A stretch of 64,000 nucleotides of DNA from Pseudonocardia ammonioxydans (GCF_900115005.1 NZ_FOUY01000003.1:1-64000), one strand, 5' to 3'. Positions 1-9,249 are shown, counted from the stretch's first letter. Program-made: numbers and translations. The notes: generated from the letters alone by a model not told the origin.

Positions 1-359
1 CCCATGAAGCCGTAGGTCATCCGGGCCCACTCGGCGATCGCGGTCTGGTCGGCCTTGAGGTCCTCGACCGAGTGCGGGGTGCGGAAGAACGGGTGGGTGA
101 GCCCGGCGCTGCCGGTGTCGGTGGGGACGGTCAGCTTGTCCTGCTTGTCCGGGTCGTGCAGGGCGTCGTAGAGCCGGGCGGTCATCCGGACCGCGTTGCG
201 GAACGCGGGGTGGGTGGTGACGTCGTCGACCTTCTCGCCGTGGAGGTAGACCTCGCGGCCGTCGCGCAGGCTCTCGACGTACTCCTCACCGGTCATCGGC
301 CGCGACACGCGGCCGTCCTCGCCGGTGGGAGTGGGCACGGAATCCTGTTGCAGGGTCAT
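1..359 (-). CDS. 4-hydroxyphenylacetate 3-hydroxylase family (HpaB-like) flavin monooxygenase, N-terminal part
   Basis: This is the oxygenase component of a two-component flavin-dependent monooxygenase, which uses reduced FAD to ortho-hydroxylate a phenolic substrate. Only the first ~119 residues are present; the gene runs off the left edge. The visible part (RPMTGEEYVESLRDGREVYLHGE, then THPAFRNAVRMTARLYDALHD and HPFFRTPHSVEDL) is the typical HpaB N-terminal domain. The ATG at 359 is preceded by GAAGGAG at good spacing. A flavin reductase gene lies 129 bp upstream on the same strand, as expected for an HpaB/HpaC pair. The exact substrate cannot be told from this fragment. Confidence 0.85.
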   Translation of the reverse strand, partial: MTLQQDSVPTPTGEDGRVSRPMTGEEYVESLRDGREVYLHGEKVDDVTTHPAFRNAVRMTARLYDALHDPDKQDKLTVPTDTGSAGLTHPFFRTPHSVEDLKADQTAIAEWARMTYGFM

Positions 360-488
360 CGTCGACTCCTTCGTGACTGATGAGTTCGTGCTGGTGACAG
401 AGGGCATGAGGGGCAGCCCGGCTCAGTGGGCAGCCCGGCTCGGTGGGCTGTCCGGCCCGGGACTGTCCGGCCCGGTGCACGGCCCGGC

Positions 489-1040
489 TCAGTGGGCGGC
501 CCGGTTCGGGATCCAGGCCTGGCCCTCGGGGCCGTCGGCGGAGCCGGCCCACAGCAGGGGCTGATGGTCCGCGCCGAGGTGGTGGAACTTGCCGGTGTGG
601 AACAGCAGCGGCTTGCCGGGGTTGATCACGAACTCCTGGACCTCGCCCAGGTAGAGCACGTGGTCCCCGCCGTCGTAGGCCTGCCACGGGGTGCAGGACA
701 CGTGCGCCAGGGCGCCGTCGAGCCGCGGCGCGCCGCAGGCGCTGTCCGGTAGCCAGGCCACCTCCTGGTTCGGCCGGCCGGCGAAGTGCATCGCCAGATC
801 CTTCTGGGCGGCCTCGAGCACGTTGACGGTGAACGGCCGCTGCTCGGTCTCGACCAGGCCGCACAGCCGCGATCGCCGGTCCAGCGAGACGAGCACCAGC
901 GGCGGGTCCAGCGACACCGCGGTGAACGCGTTCACCGTCGCGCCGTGCGGCTCCCCGTCGGCACCCAGGCACGTGATCACGGTGACGCCGGTCGTGAAGT
1001 GACCGAGGCACTGCCTCAGTTCCTTCGGATCGATCGCCAT
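489..1040 (-). CDS. Flavin reductase domain protein (HpaC-like)
   Basis: NAD(P)H:flavin oxidoreductase that supplies reduced flavin to the neighbouring HpaB-like oxygenase. The ~183-residue protein has the flavin-reductase fold signature (LGHFTTGVTVIT, then GATVNAFTAVSLDPPLVLVSLD near residues 10-55, and GDHVLYLGEV further on). The ATG at 1040 is chosen because AGGAGG sits 8 nt before it; a GTG at 1049 overlaps that ribosome site and is less likely. The gene is first in a minus-strand unit with the oxygenase and divergent from an IclR regulator, which suggests local control. Confidence 0.9.
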   Translation of the reverse strand: MAIDPKELRQCLGHFTTGVTVITCLGADGEPHGATVNAFTAVSLDPPLVLVSLDRRSRLCGLVETEQRPFTVNVLEAAQKDLAMHFAGRPNQEVAWLPDSACGAPRLDGALAHVSCTPWQAYDGGDHVLYLGEVQEFVINPGKPLLFHTGKFHHLGADHQPLLWAGSADGPEGQAWIPNRAAH

Positions 1041-1054
1041 TGATCCCACCTCCT

Positions 1055-1086
1055 GGTACGCTCTGCTGCTGTACGCTCTGCGTACC
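1055..1086. promoter_or_regulatory. Inverted/direct repeat in the flavin reductase-IclR intergenic region (candidate operator)
   Basis: GGTACGC (1055-1061) is mirrored by GCGTACC (1080-1086), and GTACGCTCTG occurs twice (1056-1065 and 1071-1080). The element lies between the divergent flavin reductase and IclR genes, close to the former's ribosome site, which fits an IclR-family operator. Inference only. Confidence 0.4.
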
Positions 1087-1215
1087 TGCTGCCCGCTATG
1101 CGTTCGGAACGCGGATCACTGTCGCGTGGGCGCGGTCACGAGTCAAGGCACGGACCCGGAAGAATGCCCCGTGAGCAGGACTGATAACCGCTGGATTCAG
1201 AGGAGGAGTGACTGA

Positions 1216-2031
1216 ATGGGCTCGCCGCAGGGCGCCGAGGACCGGGACCGGATCCAGAGCATCGAGCGCGGATTCGCCGTGTTGCGCGTGTTCGACGCCG
1301 ACCGGCCGCGCCCGACCAGCACCGATGTGGCCGAGGCGACCGGGCTGTCGCGCCCGGCGGTGCGCCGGATCCTGCTGACGTTGCAGCACCTGGGCTACGT
1401 GCGCCCGGTCGGGAACCGGTGGCGGCTGACGCCGCGGGTGCTCTCGCTCGCGCAGCACTACACTGCGACCAACTCCGTCGCCGACATCGCCCAGCCGCAC
1501 CTGACGGCCCTGGCCGAACGGACGGGGGAGTCGGTCTCGCTGGCCGTGCTCGACGGCGGCGACGCGGTCTGGGTGGCCCGGGTCCCGGTCCGGCGGCTGC
1601 TGAGCATCGACATCTCCCCGGGCAGCCGGGTGCCCGCCCCGGCGACGTCGGCGGGGCGGGTGCTGCTGGCCTGGAACGACGAGCCGGTGATCGCGAGCGT
1701 GCTGGCCGCGGAGCTGCCCGCCTACACCGACCGGACCGTCACCGACCCCCGGCGGCTGCGTGCCGAGCTGCGCGAGGTGCGCGCACGCGGCTGGGCGGTC
1801 GTCGCGGGCGAGCTCGACCTGGACCTGCTCTCGCTGTCGGTCCCGGTGCGCGACCACACCGGCGAGGTGGTCGCGGCGCTGGCCGCGTCGACGAGCGCCG
1901 CCCGGTTCACCGCCGACGAGCTCACCGCGAAGGTGCTCGACCCGATGCTGGCCACCGCATCCCGGCTGAGCACCGAGCTCGGCCAGCCGCGCGGGGCCGA
2001 CGCCCGCGAACGCCGCGAGGGCTTCTTCTAG
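1216..2031 (+). CDS. IclR family transcriptional regulator
   Basis: DNA-binding regulator of 271 residues. The N-terminal winged helix (about residues 14-75; TSTDVAEATGLSRPAVRRILLTLQHLGYV) is followed by the IclR effector domain (PHLTALAERTGESVSLAVLDGGDAVWVARV, then GRVLLA and the C-terminal SVPVRDHTGEVVAALAAS). The start at ATG 1216 is supported by GAGGAGGAG about 8 nt upstream. It is most like the PcaR/PobR branch that controls aromatic catabolism, consistent with the divergent flavin monooxygenase genes. The ligand is unknown. Confidence 0.92.
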   Translation: MGSPQGAEDRDRIQSIERGFAVLRVFDADRPRPTSTDVAEATGLSRPAVRRILLTLQHLGYVRPVGNRWRLTPRVLSLAQHYTATNSVADIAQPHLTALAERTGESVSLAVLDGGDAVWVARVPVRRLLSIDISPGSRVPAPATSAGRVLLAWNDEPVIASVLAAELPAYTDRTVTDPRRLRAELREVRARGWAVVAGELDLDLLSLSVPVRDHTGEVVAALAASTSAARFTADELTAKVLDPMLATASRLSTELGQPRGADARERREGFF

Positions 2032-2044
2032 AACGGGCGGTTCC

Positions 2045-5000
2045 TCAGCCGAGCACCGCCGACTCGCCCCAGATGTCCTCCAGGTAGCGGCCCTCGGCAC
2101 GCAGCCCGGCCAGCCACTGCTCGCCGGCGGCCTCGTCCGCCCCGGCCCGGTCGCGGAAGATCCCGGTCAGCGCGGCCCGCACGGCGGGCGCCATCGTGGC
2201 GGCGTTCCCGCAGACGAAGACCACGGCGTCCCGCTCCAGCAGCGTCCACACCTGCTCGGCCTCACCGGCCAGCGCGTGCTGGACGTAGCGGTACGGGTGT
2301 CCGGGGACCCGGGAGTACGCGGGCAGCAGCCGGGCGACGCCGGCGTCGGCGTAGTCGGTCAGCTCGTCGGCGTAGAGCAGGTCGTCGTGCGGGTCCCGGC
2401 AGCCCAGCACCAGCAGCGACTCCGCGACCGGCACGCCCTGGGCGTGCAGCGCCATCCGTTCCCGGCAGAACCCGCGGAACGGGGCCATCCCGGTCCCGGC
2501 CCCGATCATGAGCATCGGCCGGTGCGGGTTCTCCGGCGGCCGGAACGGGATCGACGGTTCCCGGACCAGCACGAACACCGTCCCGCCCGGTTCGGTGTCG
2601 CGCAGGTGGGTCGAGCAGACGCCGTGGTGGACGCCGTCCCCGGAGCGGGCCGGGGCCTCCAGCACCCCGACGGTGAGCGACGGGTGCGGGTCGGCCTGCG
2701 GCGCCGAGGAGATCGAGTAGTAGCGGGGCCGCAGCGGCGGCAGCGCGTCGAGGAACTCCGCGAACGGCAGCGTGCTCGCCGGGTGGGCCTCCACCAGGTC
2801 CAGCAGCGACCGCCGGGGCGCCGCGACCTGCTCGCGGTAGCGCGCGCGGGAGGCCTCGTCGGTGCCGGTCAGCCCCTCCAGCGCGGCCCGCTCGGGGGAG
2901 GCGGGCAGGTGCGCGGCCAGTGCCGCGATGCCCGCCCGCCCGGCCGGGTCCTGCAGCTCGACGCAGCCGGCGAGCACGGCCAGCAGCGGGTACGGCTCGC
3001 CGGTCGGCAGGTGCGTCGGCGCCGTCCCGGAGGCGGTCACGGTCAGGTAGGTGCCCGCGTCCAGGCCGAAGCGGGTGAGCACCCGCCGGACCAGCGCGGC
3101 GTCGTTGCGGGGCAGGACGCCCAGGTGGTCGCCCGTGCCGTAGGACGTCCCGGCCGGGAGCTCGATCTCGAGGTGGCGCACCGAGCGGGTCCCGGTACCC
3201 GAGGTCAGCTCGCGGTTGGCCCGCACGAGTGCGGGCACGCTGCGGTAGGACCGCACGACCGGGGCCGAGGCGCGGCGGTTCTCGTACTCCAGGCGCAGCC
3301 GTGGCCCGGCCGCCGCCGGTGCGGCCGCGGCCCGGGTGCCGAGGTCGAGCGCGGTCGCGAGGTCGTCCCACAGCCCGCCGGCCCAGGCCGCGTACCGGCC
3401 GTCGAAGTCACCGCGCGCGTCGCCCTCGCCGCGCGGGTGCACCCGGGTGCCGCCGAGCGCGGCGAGCCGCTCGTCGATCAGGGTCGGCACCGCCTGGTAG
3501 GTCGAGGCCCAGTCCCGGTTGCCGCAGCCGAACACGGTGAACCGCACGCCGGTGGCCGCGCCGGGCGGGGTCGCCTCGTCGCGCAGCCAGGCACAGAACG
3601 CGGCCGCGTTGTCCGGCGGGGTGCCGTTGTACGAGGCCGACACGATCACGACGGCACCGGTGGCGGGCAGGTCCCGGGTGGCGCTGTCGAGCGGGGCGGT
3701 GCGGGCGGCGTAGCCGCGGTCGGCGGCGTCGCGCGCGATCCGTCCGGCGATGTCCTCGGCGGTGCCGAGGTTGGAGCCGAACAGCACCAGCAGCCCGGTG
3801 CCGTGCCGGTCGCCGGCGGCCTGCGGTTCGGCGACGGCCGTCCCCGTGCCGCCCGTCCCCGTGCCGCCCGGTTGCAGGACCGCCGCGCCCGCGCCCGGGG
3901 TCCGGCCGGTGCGCGGGCGCAGCGTGACGGTGAGGCCCTCCGGTTTGAGGGTGAGCGACTCACGGATCTGCAGCCGGTAGTCCGCATGGTCGACCAGCTC
4001 GAACCGCTGCACGAGCATGGCCAGCACGAGCACGGCCTCCTGCATCGCGAACTGGCGCCCGATGCAGGCCCGCTGCCCGGAGCCGAACGGCTTGAACGCG
4101 TTCGGCGGGAGCGCGTCGCGGCGCTCGGGGGCGAAGTGCTCGGGGTCGAAGTCGTCGGCGTCGGGGCCCCACACCTCGGGCAGCCGGTGCAGCATCGGGG
4201 TCAGCGCGACGATCGCGGTGCCGCGGGCCATCGGGTAGCCGCCGACCGTGTCGTCGGCGTAGGGCTGCCGGGTGAAGGCGGGCGCGGTCGGCCACAGCCG
4301 CAGCGTCTCGTCGAGGACCTGCCGGACGTAGGTGAGCCGGCCGAGCATCTCCGCGGTCGGCATCACGCCCGGGTCGGTGCCGAGCACCCGGTCGACCTCG
4401 TCCTGGACCCGGGCGACCACCTCCGGATGCTTGATCAGGTAGGCGATGGTGAACGACAGCAGGCCGCTGGTGGTCTCGTGCCCGGCGATCAGGAACGTGA
4501 TGCACTGGGAGACGATGTTGTGGTCGGGCAGCTGGCGGCCCTGCTTGTCGGTGCCGGTCAGCATCCGGGCCAGCAGGTCGTCGCCCGGGTCGGCCGAGCG
4601 CCTGCGCTCGTCGAGGATCGCGCCGACGGTGCCGGTCAGCAGCTGCAGGTCGCGGGCGAAGCGGTGCTCGGCGCCGCGGCGGGCCCGGATCAGCGCCGGG
4701 AACATCCGGGACCGCGCCTGGCTCTCGGCGAGCACCCCGAGCATCGCGTCGACGAACGGGTGGTTGGTCTCGCGGTAGAAGGAGTTGAAGCGGTAGCCGA
4801 ACCCGCACAGGGCGATCGTGTCGAGGGTCAGCCGGGTGGTGTCCGCGGTGACGTCGACCGGGTCGCCGGGGTTGGTGCGCTCCCACTTGAGCATCAGCTG
4901 CTGCGCGACGTCGATCATCTGCGGGAGGTAGCCGCGCATCGAGCGGGTGCTGAACGCCGGCAGCAGGATGTCGTGCGCGCTGTGCCAGAGCGGGTCGTCG

Positions 5001-5335
5001 GTGTCGGCGGTGAACAGCCCGGCGCTGGTGAAGCGGCTGCGCAGGATCAGCTGCCCGCCGCCGACCAGCTTGGTGAAGCGTTCGTCGTCGCAGAGGTCGT
5101 CGACCATGTCCAGGCCGGACACGACGTAGCGGTCCCCGCCCGGCGTGTGCAGCCGCATGATCGGGCCGTAGCGGCGGGTGAGCTCCATCAGGGCCTGGAT
5201 GGTGCGGCCGGACGGGACGTCGAGGGCGTTGCCGATCAGCGGTAGCGGGCGCGGCCCCGGGACGGCTGTGGTCCCCGGGGAACGGTTGCCGGAGGGACCG
5301 CTCCCGGAGGGGGAGGGACGGGACGGTGCGGCCAT
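2045..5335 (-). CDS. Self-sufficient cytochrome P450/NADPH-P450 reductase fusion (CYP102-like)
   Basis: One 1096-residue chain joins a P450 heme domain to a diflavin reductase, so NADPH electrons pass FAD to FMN to heme without partner proteins; the best-known relatives hydroxylate fatty acids. Visible: I-helix AGHETTSG near residue 283; heme loop FGSGQRACIG with the thiolate Cys at ~424; flavodoxin-like FMN domain from ~515 (LFGSNLGTAEDIAGRIA); FAD motif RYYSISSAP near 870; NADPH motif GAGTGMAPFRG near 941; and the C-terminal aromatic end YLEDIWG. The length matches the CYP102 family. A Pro/Gly/Thr-rich linker joins the halves at ~470-510. GAGGAG precedes the ATG. The membrane protein gene immediately upstream (25-bp gap) is probably co-transcribed. 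Confidence 0.95.
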   Translation of the reverse strand: MAAPSRPSPSGSGPSGNRSPGTTAVPGPRPLPLIGNALDVPSGRTIQALMELTRRYGPIMRLHTPGGDRYVVSGLDMVDDLCDDERFTKLVGGGQLILRSRFTSAGLFTADTDDPLWHSAHDILLPAFSTRSMRGYLPQMIDVAQQLMLKWERTNPGDPVDVTADTTRLTLDTIALCGFGYRFNSFYRETNHPFVDAMLGVLAESQARSRMFPALIRARRGAEHRFARDLQLLTGTVGAILDERRRSADPGDDLLARMLTGTDKQGRQLPDHNIVSQCITFLIAGHETTSGLLSFTIAYLIKHPEVVARVQDEVDRVLGTDPGVMPTAEMLGRLTYVRQVLDETLRLWPTAPAFTRQPYADDTVGGYPMARGTAIVALTPMLHRLPEVWGPDADDFDPEHFAPERRDALPPNAFKPFGSGQRACIGRQFAMQEAVLVLAMLVQRFELVDHADYRLQIRESLTLKPEGLTVTLRPRTGRTPGAGAAVLQPGGTGTGGTGTAVAEPQAAGDRHGTGLLVLFGSNLGTAEDIAGRIARDAADRGYAARTAPLDSATRDLPATGAVVIVSASYNGTPPDNAAAFCAWLRDEATPPGAATGVRFTVFGCGNRDWASTYQAVPTLIDERLAALGGTRVHPRGEGDARGDFDGRYAAWAGGLWDDLATALDLGTRAAAAPAAAGPRLRLEYENRRASAPVVRSYRSVPALVRANRELTSGTGTRSVRHLEIELPAGTSYGTGDHLGVLPRNDAALVRRVLTRFGLDAGTYLTVTASGTAPTHLPTGEPYPLLAVLAGCVELQDPAGRAGIAALAAHLPASPERAALEGLTGTDEASRARYREQVAAPRRSLLDLVEAHPASTLPFAEFLDALPPLRPRYYSISSAPQADPHPSLTVGVLEAPARSGDGVHHGVCSTHLRDTEPGGTVFVLVREPSIPFRPPENPHRPMLMIGAGTGMAPFRGFCRERMALHAQGVPVAESLLVLGCRDPHDDLLYADELTDYADAGVARLLPAYSRVPGHPYRYVQHALAGEAEQVWTLLERDAVVFVCGNAATMAPAVRAALTGIFRDRAGADEAAGEQWLAGLRAEGRYLEDIWGESAVLG

Positions 5336-5360
5336 GACGGCTCCTCGGTCCGGGGAGGGA

Positions 5361-6041
5361 TCAGGACGGTGCGGGTTCGGCCGCCGGGGCGGCCGGCCGG
5401 TCGCGGCGGGTGTGCACGAGTAGGCTCACGGCGATCAGCACGACCCACGCGGGCAGCACGAGCGTGGTCGCGGGCTCGGTGCTCGCGGCGAGCAGCAGGA
5501 ACGCGGCGAGCAGGTAGCCGATCAGCGCCACCGGGCCCGGCAGCACCCCACCGGCCCGAAGCAGGGTCGTCGTGGTGATGGCGAACATCCCGGCGCCGCG
5601 CACGGCGAACACGAAGAACAACGCGTAGCCGACGGCGGTCAGCGCCCGCGCCACGTCCGGCGCGACCGGAGGCGCCTGCCCCAGCCACGACGCCAGTGCC
5701 GGTGCCGCGACGGACGCGGTGGCGGCGAACAGCATGGCCACGAACAGCACGCCGGAGAGCAGGTTCAGCCCGTGTGCCATGGCGGGCGGTGCCGGGACCA
5801 GGGTGTCGAGCAGGGCCCGCACGGCGGTCATGTGCCAGAGGAACGCGATGCCGGCCAGGGGGGCGAGGTAGAGCCCGACCGCGACCAGCAGCCCGTCGCC
5901 GCCACCCGCCTGGAAGGAGGCGTAGCGGTCGTCGGGGGCCGCGAGGCCGGGCGCGCGGCGCAGCAGGAGCAGGGCGACGACGAACAGCGCGGCGAACAGC
6001 AGACCGGTACCGGCCGCGAGCCGCGCCCGCTGCCTGTTCAT
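5361..6041 (-). CDS. Multi-pass membrane protein of unknown function
   Basis: A 226-residue hydrophobic protein with about six predicted membrane spans (around residues 8-28, 52-70, 90-115, 130-150, 160-183, 190-208) and a short polar Ala/Pro tail. It resembles small actinobacterial membrane proteins of the DUF4386 type, but this is a weak impression. Its stop lies 25 bp before the start of the P450-reductase gene on the same strand, so the two probably form an operon. The ATG at 6041 has only a weak purine-rich site upstream. No function is proposed. Confidence 0.75.
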   Translation of the reverse strand: MNRQRARLAAGTGLLFAALFVVALLLLRRAPGLAAPDDRYASFQAGGGDGLLVAVGLYLAPLAGIAFLWHMTAVRALLDTLVPAPPAMAHGLNLLSGVLFVAMLFAATASVAAPALASWLGQAPPVAPDVARALTAVGYALFFVFAVRGAGMFAITTTTLLRAGGVLPGPVALIGYLLAAFLLLAASTEPATTLVLPAWVVLIAVSLLVHTRRDRPAAPAAEPAPS

Positions 6042-6198
6042 CGTGGTCCCCGGCGCGGGGCGCTGCGCAGCATCGGTGCCTCCTGAACGACCGGGTGGGC
6101 GTCGACCCGGCGGGTGTGGGCCCTGCTCGAGGCTGCCGGGGACGCCCGGCGGCGCACCCTGTCCGGAGTGACCAGTCGGCCTTCCAGCCGACCCGCCG

Positions 6199-9100
6199 TC
6201 AGCGGGTGGTGACAGCGGGTAGCGCCTCGCGCAGCCGTCGCCGGGAGGTGACGCCGAGCTTGGCGTAGACGTTGCTGAGGTGGTAGGCGACGGTCCGGGG
6301 CGTCACGAACAGGTGTTCGGCGACCTCCCGGTTGGTGAGACCCCGCACCACCAGGGCGACCACGGCGCGTTCGTGCGGGGTCAGGCCCAGGGCGTCGTCC
6401 CCGTCCGGCGGGGTCAGGCCGGCCTCGTGCAACGCGGCCTCGCAGCGGCTCCGGTACGGGTCGGCGCCGAGCGCGGTGAACGCGTCGCGCGCGGCGCGGA
6501 GCAGGTCCACGCCCGCGCGGCGGGAGCCGGTCGCGAGCGCGCGCAGCCCCGCCTCCAGGTCCAGCCGCGCCCGGGCCAGCGGCGCCCGCGGTGCCGCCGG
6601 GCCGGACGGGGCCGGGAAGGCCGGGGACAGCAGGGGCGGCGGCATCAGCGTGGGGAGCGGGGTGTCCGGCGGGGCCAGGAGCAGGTGCAGCCGGGCGGCG
6701 TCGATGCCGTGCCGGGTCGGGGGCCGGTCCGCGAGCCGGGCGTCCAGGGCGGCCAGCTCCGCGACGGCGGCGGTGTGCCGACCGCAGGCGTGCAGGGCCT
6801 CGGTCCGCAGCACCCGTGGGGCGAGCAGGCCGAGCCCGTCGGCGGCGGACGCGACCCGGGGATCCTCCAGCGGCGCCAGGGCCCGCAGCATCGCGTCCGG
6901 GTCGTCCTCGACGCCGGCCAGCACGGCCCGGGCCACGGCGAGCAGGATCGTCGCGCCCCACCAGTCCGGACCGGCCGCCGCCTCGTCGAGGTGCGCCCGG
7001 GCCTGCTCGCGCTGCCCGCGCACGGCCAGCGCCTCGGCGGCCAGTGCGTGCGCGAGGGCGCCGGCGAGCGGGGTGCCGCCGTCCCGGGCGGCGGCGCAGG
7101 CCGGTTCCGGCCCGGCGCCGGGCTCGCCGAGCCGGTCGTGGGCATCCGCGCGGAACGCCAGCGCGAGCGCGAGTCCGCGTACCGGCTCGCCCGCCCGGGC
7201 CCGGCGCACCGCCTCGTCGAGCTGCGCGGCCGCCGTCGCGTCGTCCGCGGCGAGCGCGGCCAGGACCCCACGGGCCACCAGCGCGTCGGGCGGTGTCGCG
7301 GGCGCCCCGGTTCCGGGACGGGCGAGCCGTTCCAGCAAGTCCTGTGCCGCGCCGGCCCGCCCGGTCGCGGCGAGCCCGAGGAGTACGGCGGCGCCGGCGA
7401 GGCGCCGCCCGCCCGGTGCGGGGCCGGCGGCGAGCGCGGCACCGCCCCGGACGACCGCGCGTTCCGGGGCGCCCTCCAGCACGTCGAGCAGGGCGAGCCG
7501 GGCGTCCCGGTCGGCGGCATCGGCATCGCCGGGACCGGGGCCGGGAACACTGCCGGAGCCGGGGCCACCGCCGGGGCCGGGGCGGGGGCCGCCGCTGGGG
7601 CCGGGGCCGCTGCCGGGGCCGGGAATGCTGCCGGGACCCGGAACACTGCCGGAGCCGGGAACGCCGCCGGGGCCCGGCGTGTCGAGCAGCACCCGGGCGC
7701 GGGCGAACCGGCCGGTCAGCAGGGCCAGCTCACCGAGCAGCCGGTCCCGGGCCGGGCCCGGCGTGCACTGTTCGACACCGGCCTCCCCGGCGACCGCCCG
7801 GGCGATCTCGCCGCCGTCGAGCAGCCGGCGGACGGCGTCGAGCGTGCGCCGCTCCCGCCCGGCCGGGCACGGGGTGAGATCGGCCGCCGCGTGCAGCAGG
7901 TCGGCGGCCTCGCCGCCGGAGGGCACGGCGACCGGGTCGGCGGCGAGCACCTCCAGCTCGTCGGCGAGCCCGGCGTCGGTGCCGTCGGCGGCCGCGACCC
8001 GGTGCAGCAGCGCCTCCCGGCCGGTAGTCAGCCGGGCGGCGCGGGCGTGCAGCGCCCGGCGCCGCGCGGCAGGCAGGTCCCCGTGCACGGCCGCGCGGAC
8101 CAGCGGGTGGGTGAAGGCGATCCGGACCGGGGCGGAACCGTCCTGTGCCCGCAGCAGGCCCAGTGCTGCCGCCCCGTCCAGCGCCGCGGACACCGGGGAA
8201 CCGGTACCGGCGCCGGCGAGCGCGGCGGCGAGCCCCAGCGGGCAGGTCGGCCCGAGTACCGCGGCCGCGACGACCAGCTCCTCGGTGGCCGGGGCCGCCC
8301 GGGCCAGCCGCGCCGCCACCAGCGCGGCGAAGGACCGCGGCGCGGGCAGGACCTGCCCGGTCCGGGCGAGCTCCTCCGGCGTGAGCTCCTCGAGCAGCGT
8401 GCGGGTGTGCAGCGGGTGCCCGCCGGTGTGCCGGCGCAACCGGTCGGCGGTCCCGGTGGAGCCGAGAGGGCGGCCGAGCGCGGCCGCGAGGTCGGAGATC
8501 TCGGCCGGGGCGAGGCCGTCGAGCGGCAGCCGCCGGCCGCGGCCGGGGCCGAGCAGGCGCTCCCAGCGCGGATCGGGGGCCGGGCCGTCCGCCTCGCCGG
8601 GGCGGGCGGCGGCGAGCACCAGGACACGGTCGTGCCGCAGCCGTCGCACCAGGAACAGCAGCGCGCCGACCGAGGGACGGTCGGCCCACTGCAGGTCGTC
8701 GAGGACGAGCAGGACCGGGTCCGGGCCGGGCAGCGCGCCGATCGCGGTGAGCAGCTCGGCCCCGGCCGCGAGCGGGTCCGCGTGGCGGGCACCGGTGCGT
8801 CCGGTGCCGGGTGCGCCCGCAGGAAGCTGTGCGCTCAGCTGGTCGACGAGCCCGTACGGCAGGTGCGCCTCGTCCTCGGCGCCGTCGGCGGACAGCACCA
8901 CCGCGTCGCGGGCGCGGGCGGTGGCCCGGGTGAGCAGGGCCGTCTTGCCACAGCCCGCGGGCCCCTGGACCCACACCAGGCCGGGCCGGCCGGACCGGGC
9001 GGCGGCCCAGGCCGCACCGAGGACCGCGAGCTCGGAGCGGCGCCCGACGAACACGTCGTCACCGGATTCGTGGTCCCCGAGATCCTGGGAGGCGGGCTCA

Positions 9101-9213
9101 CCGGGGGCACGGTCACCGGCGTCGTCCGGACGAGCCGGACGCTCGACGACCAGGCCGGATGCGGCGGAGGAGGTCATCGGTCGACCAGAGCGCACCCCGG
9201 CGCGCGGGTCCAT
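6199..9213 (-). CDS. Large ATP-binding LuxR family (LAL/MalT-type) transcriptional regulator
   Basis: A ~1000-residue STAND-type regulator. After a ~50-residue leader come an AAA/NB-ARC-like ATPase (Walker A GPAGCGKTALL at ~85; Walker B LLVLDDLQWADRP at ~170), a long helical middle region of TPR character and a C-terminal LuxR helix-turn-helix (LTPHERAVVALVVRGLTNREVAEHLFVTPRTVAYHLSNVYAKLGV). Such proteins often activate secondary-metabolite or sugar genes. The target here is unknown; the P450 operon lies downstream on the same strand, 157 bp away. The start is uncertain: ATG 9213 or an in-frame ATG about 12 codons later, neither with a clear ribosome site. Residues ~512-561 are a Pro-Gly-Ser repeat. 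Confidence 0.9.
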   Translation of the reverse strand: MDPRAGVRSGRPMTSSAASGLVVERPARPDDAGDRAPGEPASQDLGDHESGDDVFVGRRSELAVLGAAWAAARSGRPGLVWVQGPAGCGKTALLTRATARARDAVVLSADGAEDEAHLPYGLVDQLSAQLPAGAPGTGRTGARHADPLAAGAELLTAIGALPGPDPVLLVLDDLQWADRPSVGALLFLVRRLRHDRVLVLAAARPGEADGPAPDPRWERLLGPGRGRRLPLDGLAPAEISDLAAALGRPLGSTGTADRLRRHTGGHPLHTRTLLEELTPEELARTGQVLPAPRSFAALVAARLARAAPATEELVVAAAVLGPTCPLGLAAALAGAGTGSPVSAALDGAAALGLLRAQDGSAPVRIAFTHPLVRAAVHGDLPAARRRALHARAARLTTGREALLHRVAAADGTDAGLADELEVLAADPVAVPSGGEAADLLHAAADLTPCPAGRERRTLDAVRRLLDGGEIARAVAGEAGVEQCTPGPARDRLLGELALLTGRFARARVLLDTPGPGGVPGSGSVPGPGSIPGPGSGPGPSGGPRPGPGGGPGSGSVPGPGPGDADAADRDARLALLDVLEGAPERAVVRGGAALAAGPAPGGRRLAGAAVLLGLAATGRAGAAQDLLERLARPGTGAPATPPDALVARGVLAALAADDATAAAQLDEAVRRARAGEPVRGLALALAFRADAHDRLGEPGAGPEPACAAARDGGTPLAGALAHALAAEALAVRGQREQARAHLDEAAAGPDWWGATILLAVARAVLAGVEDDPDAMLRALAPLEDPRVASAADGLGLLAPRVLRTEALHACGRHTAAVAELAALDARLADRPPTRHGIDAARLHLLLAPPDTPLPTLMPPPLLSPAFPAPSGPAAPRAPLARARLDLEAGLRALATGSRRAGVDLLRAARDAFTALGADPYRSRCEAALHEAGLTPPDGDDALGLTPHERAVVALVVRGLTNREVAEHLFVTPRTVAYHLSNVYAKLGVTSRRRLREALPAVTTR
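7532..7680. repeat. Intragenic CCGGGGCC-type repeat coding a Pro/Gly/Ser tract
   Basis: Imperfect short repeats of the CCGGGACC/CCGGAGCC kind within the LuxR-ATPase gene. In frame they code PGPG/PGSG units (about residues 512-561), an unstructured linker in the middle helical region. Confidence 0.75.
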
Positions 9214-9249
9214 ACCCAGTTTCGACGGTTCCCGTCACCGGGCCCGGGG

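Noticed and set aside
2276..5245. Very long open frame antisense to the P450-reductase gene (also seen antisense to the LAL regulator, SbcC-like and molybdenum-hydroxylase genes)
   Set aside because: In GC-rich coding DNA the opposite frames rarely contain stops. These frames are Arg/Gly/Pro/His-rich without any domain, while the sense frames have full catalytic motifs.
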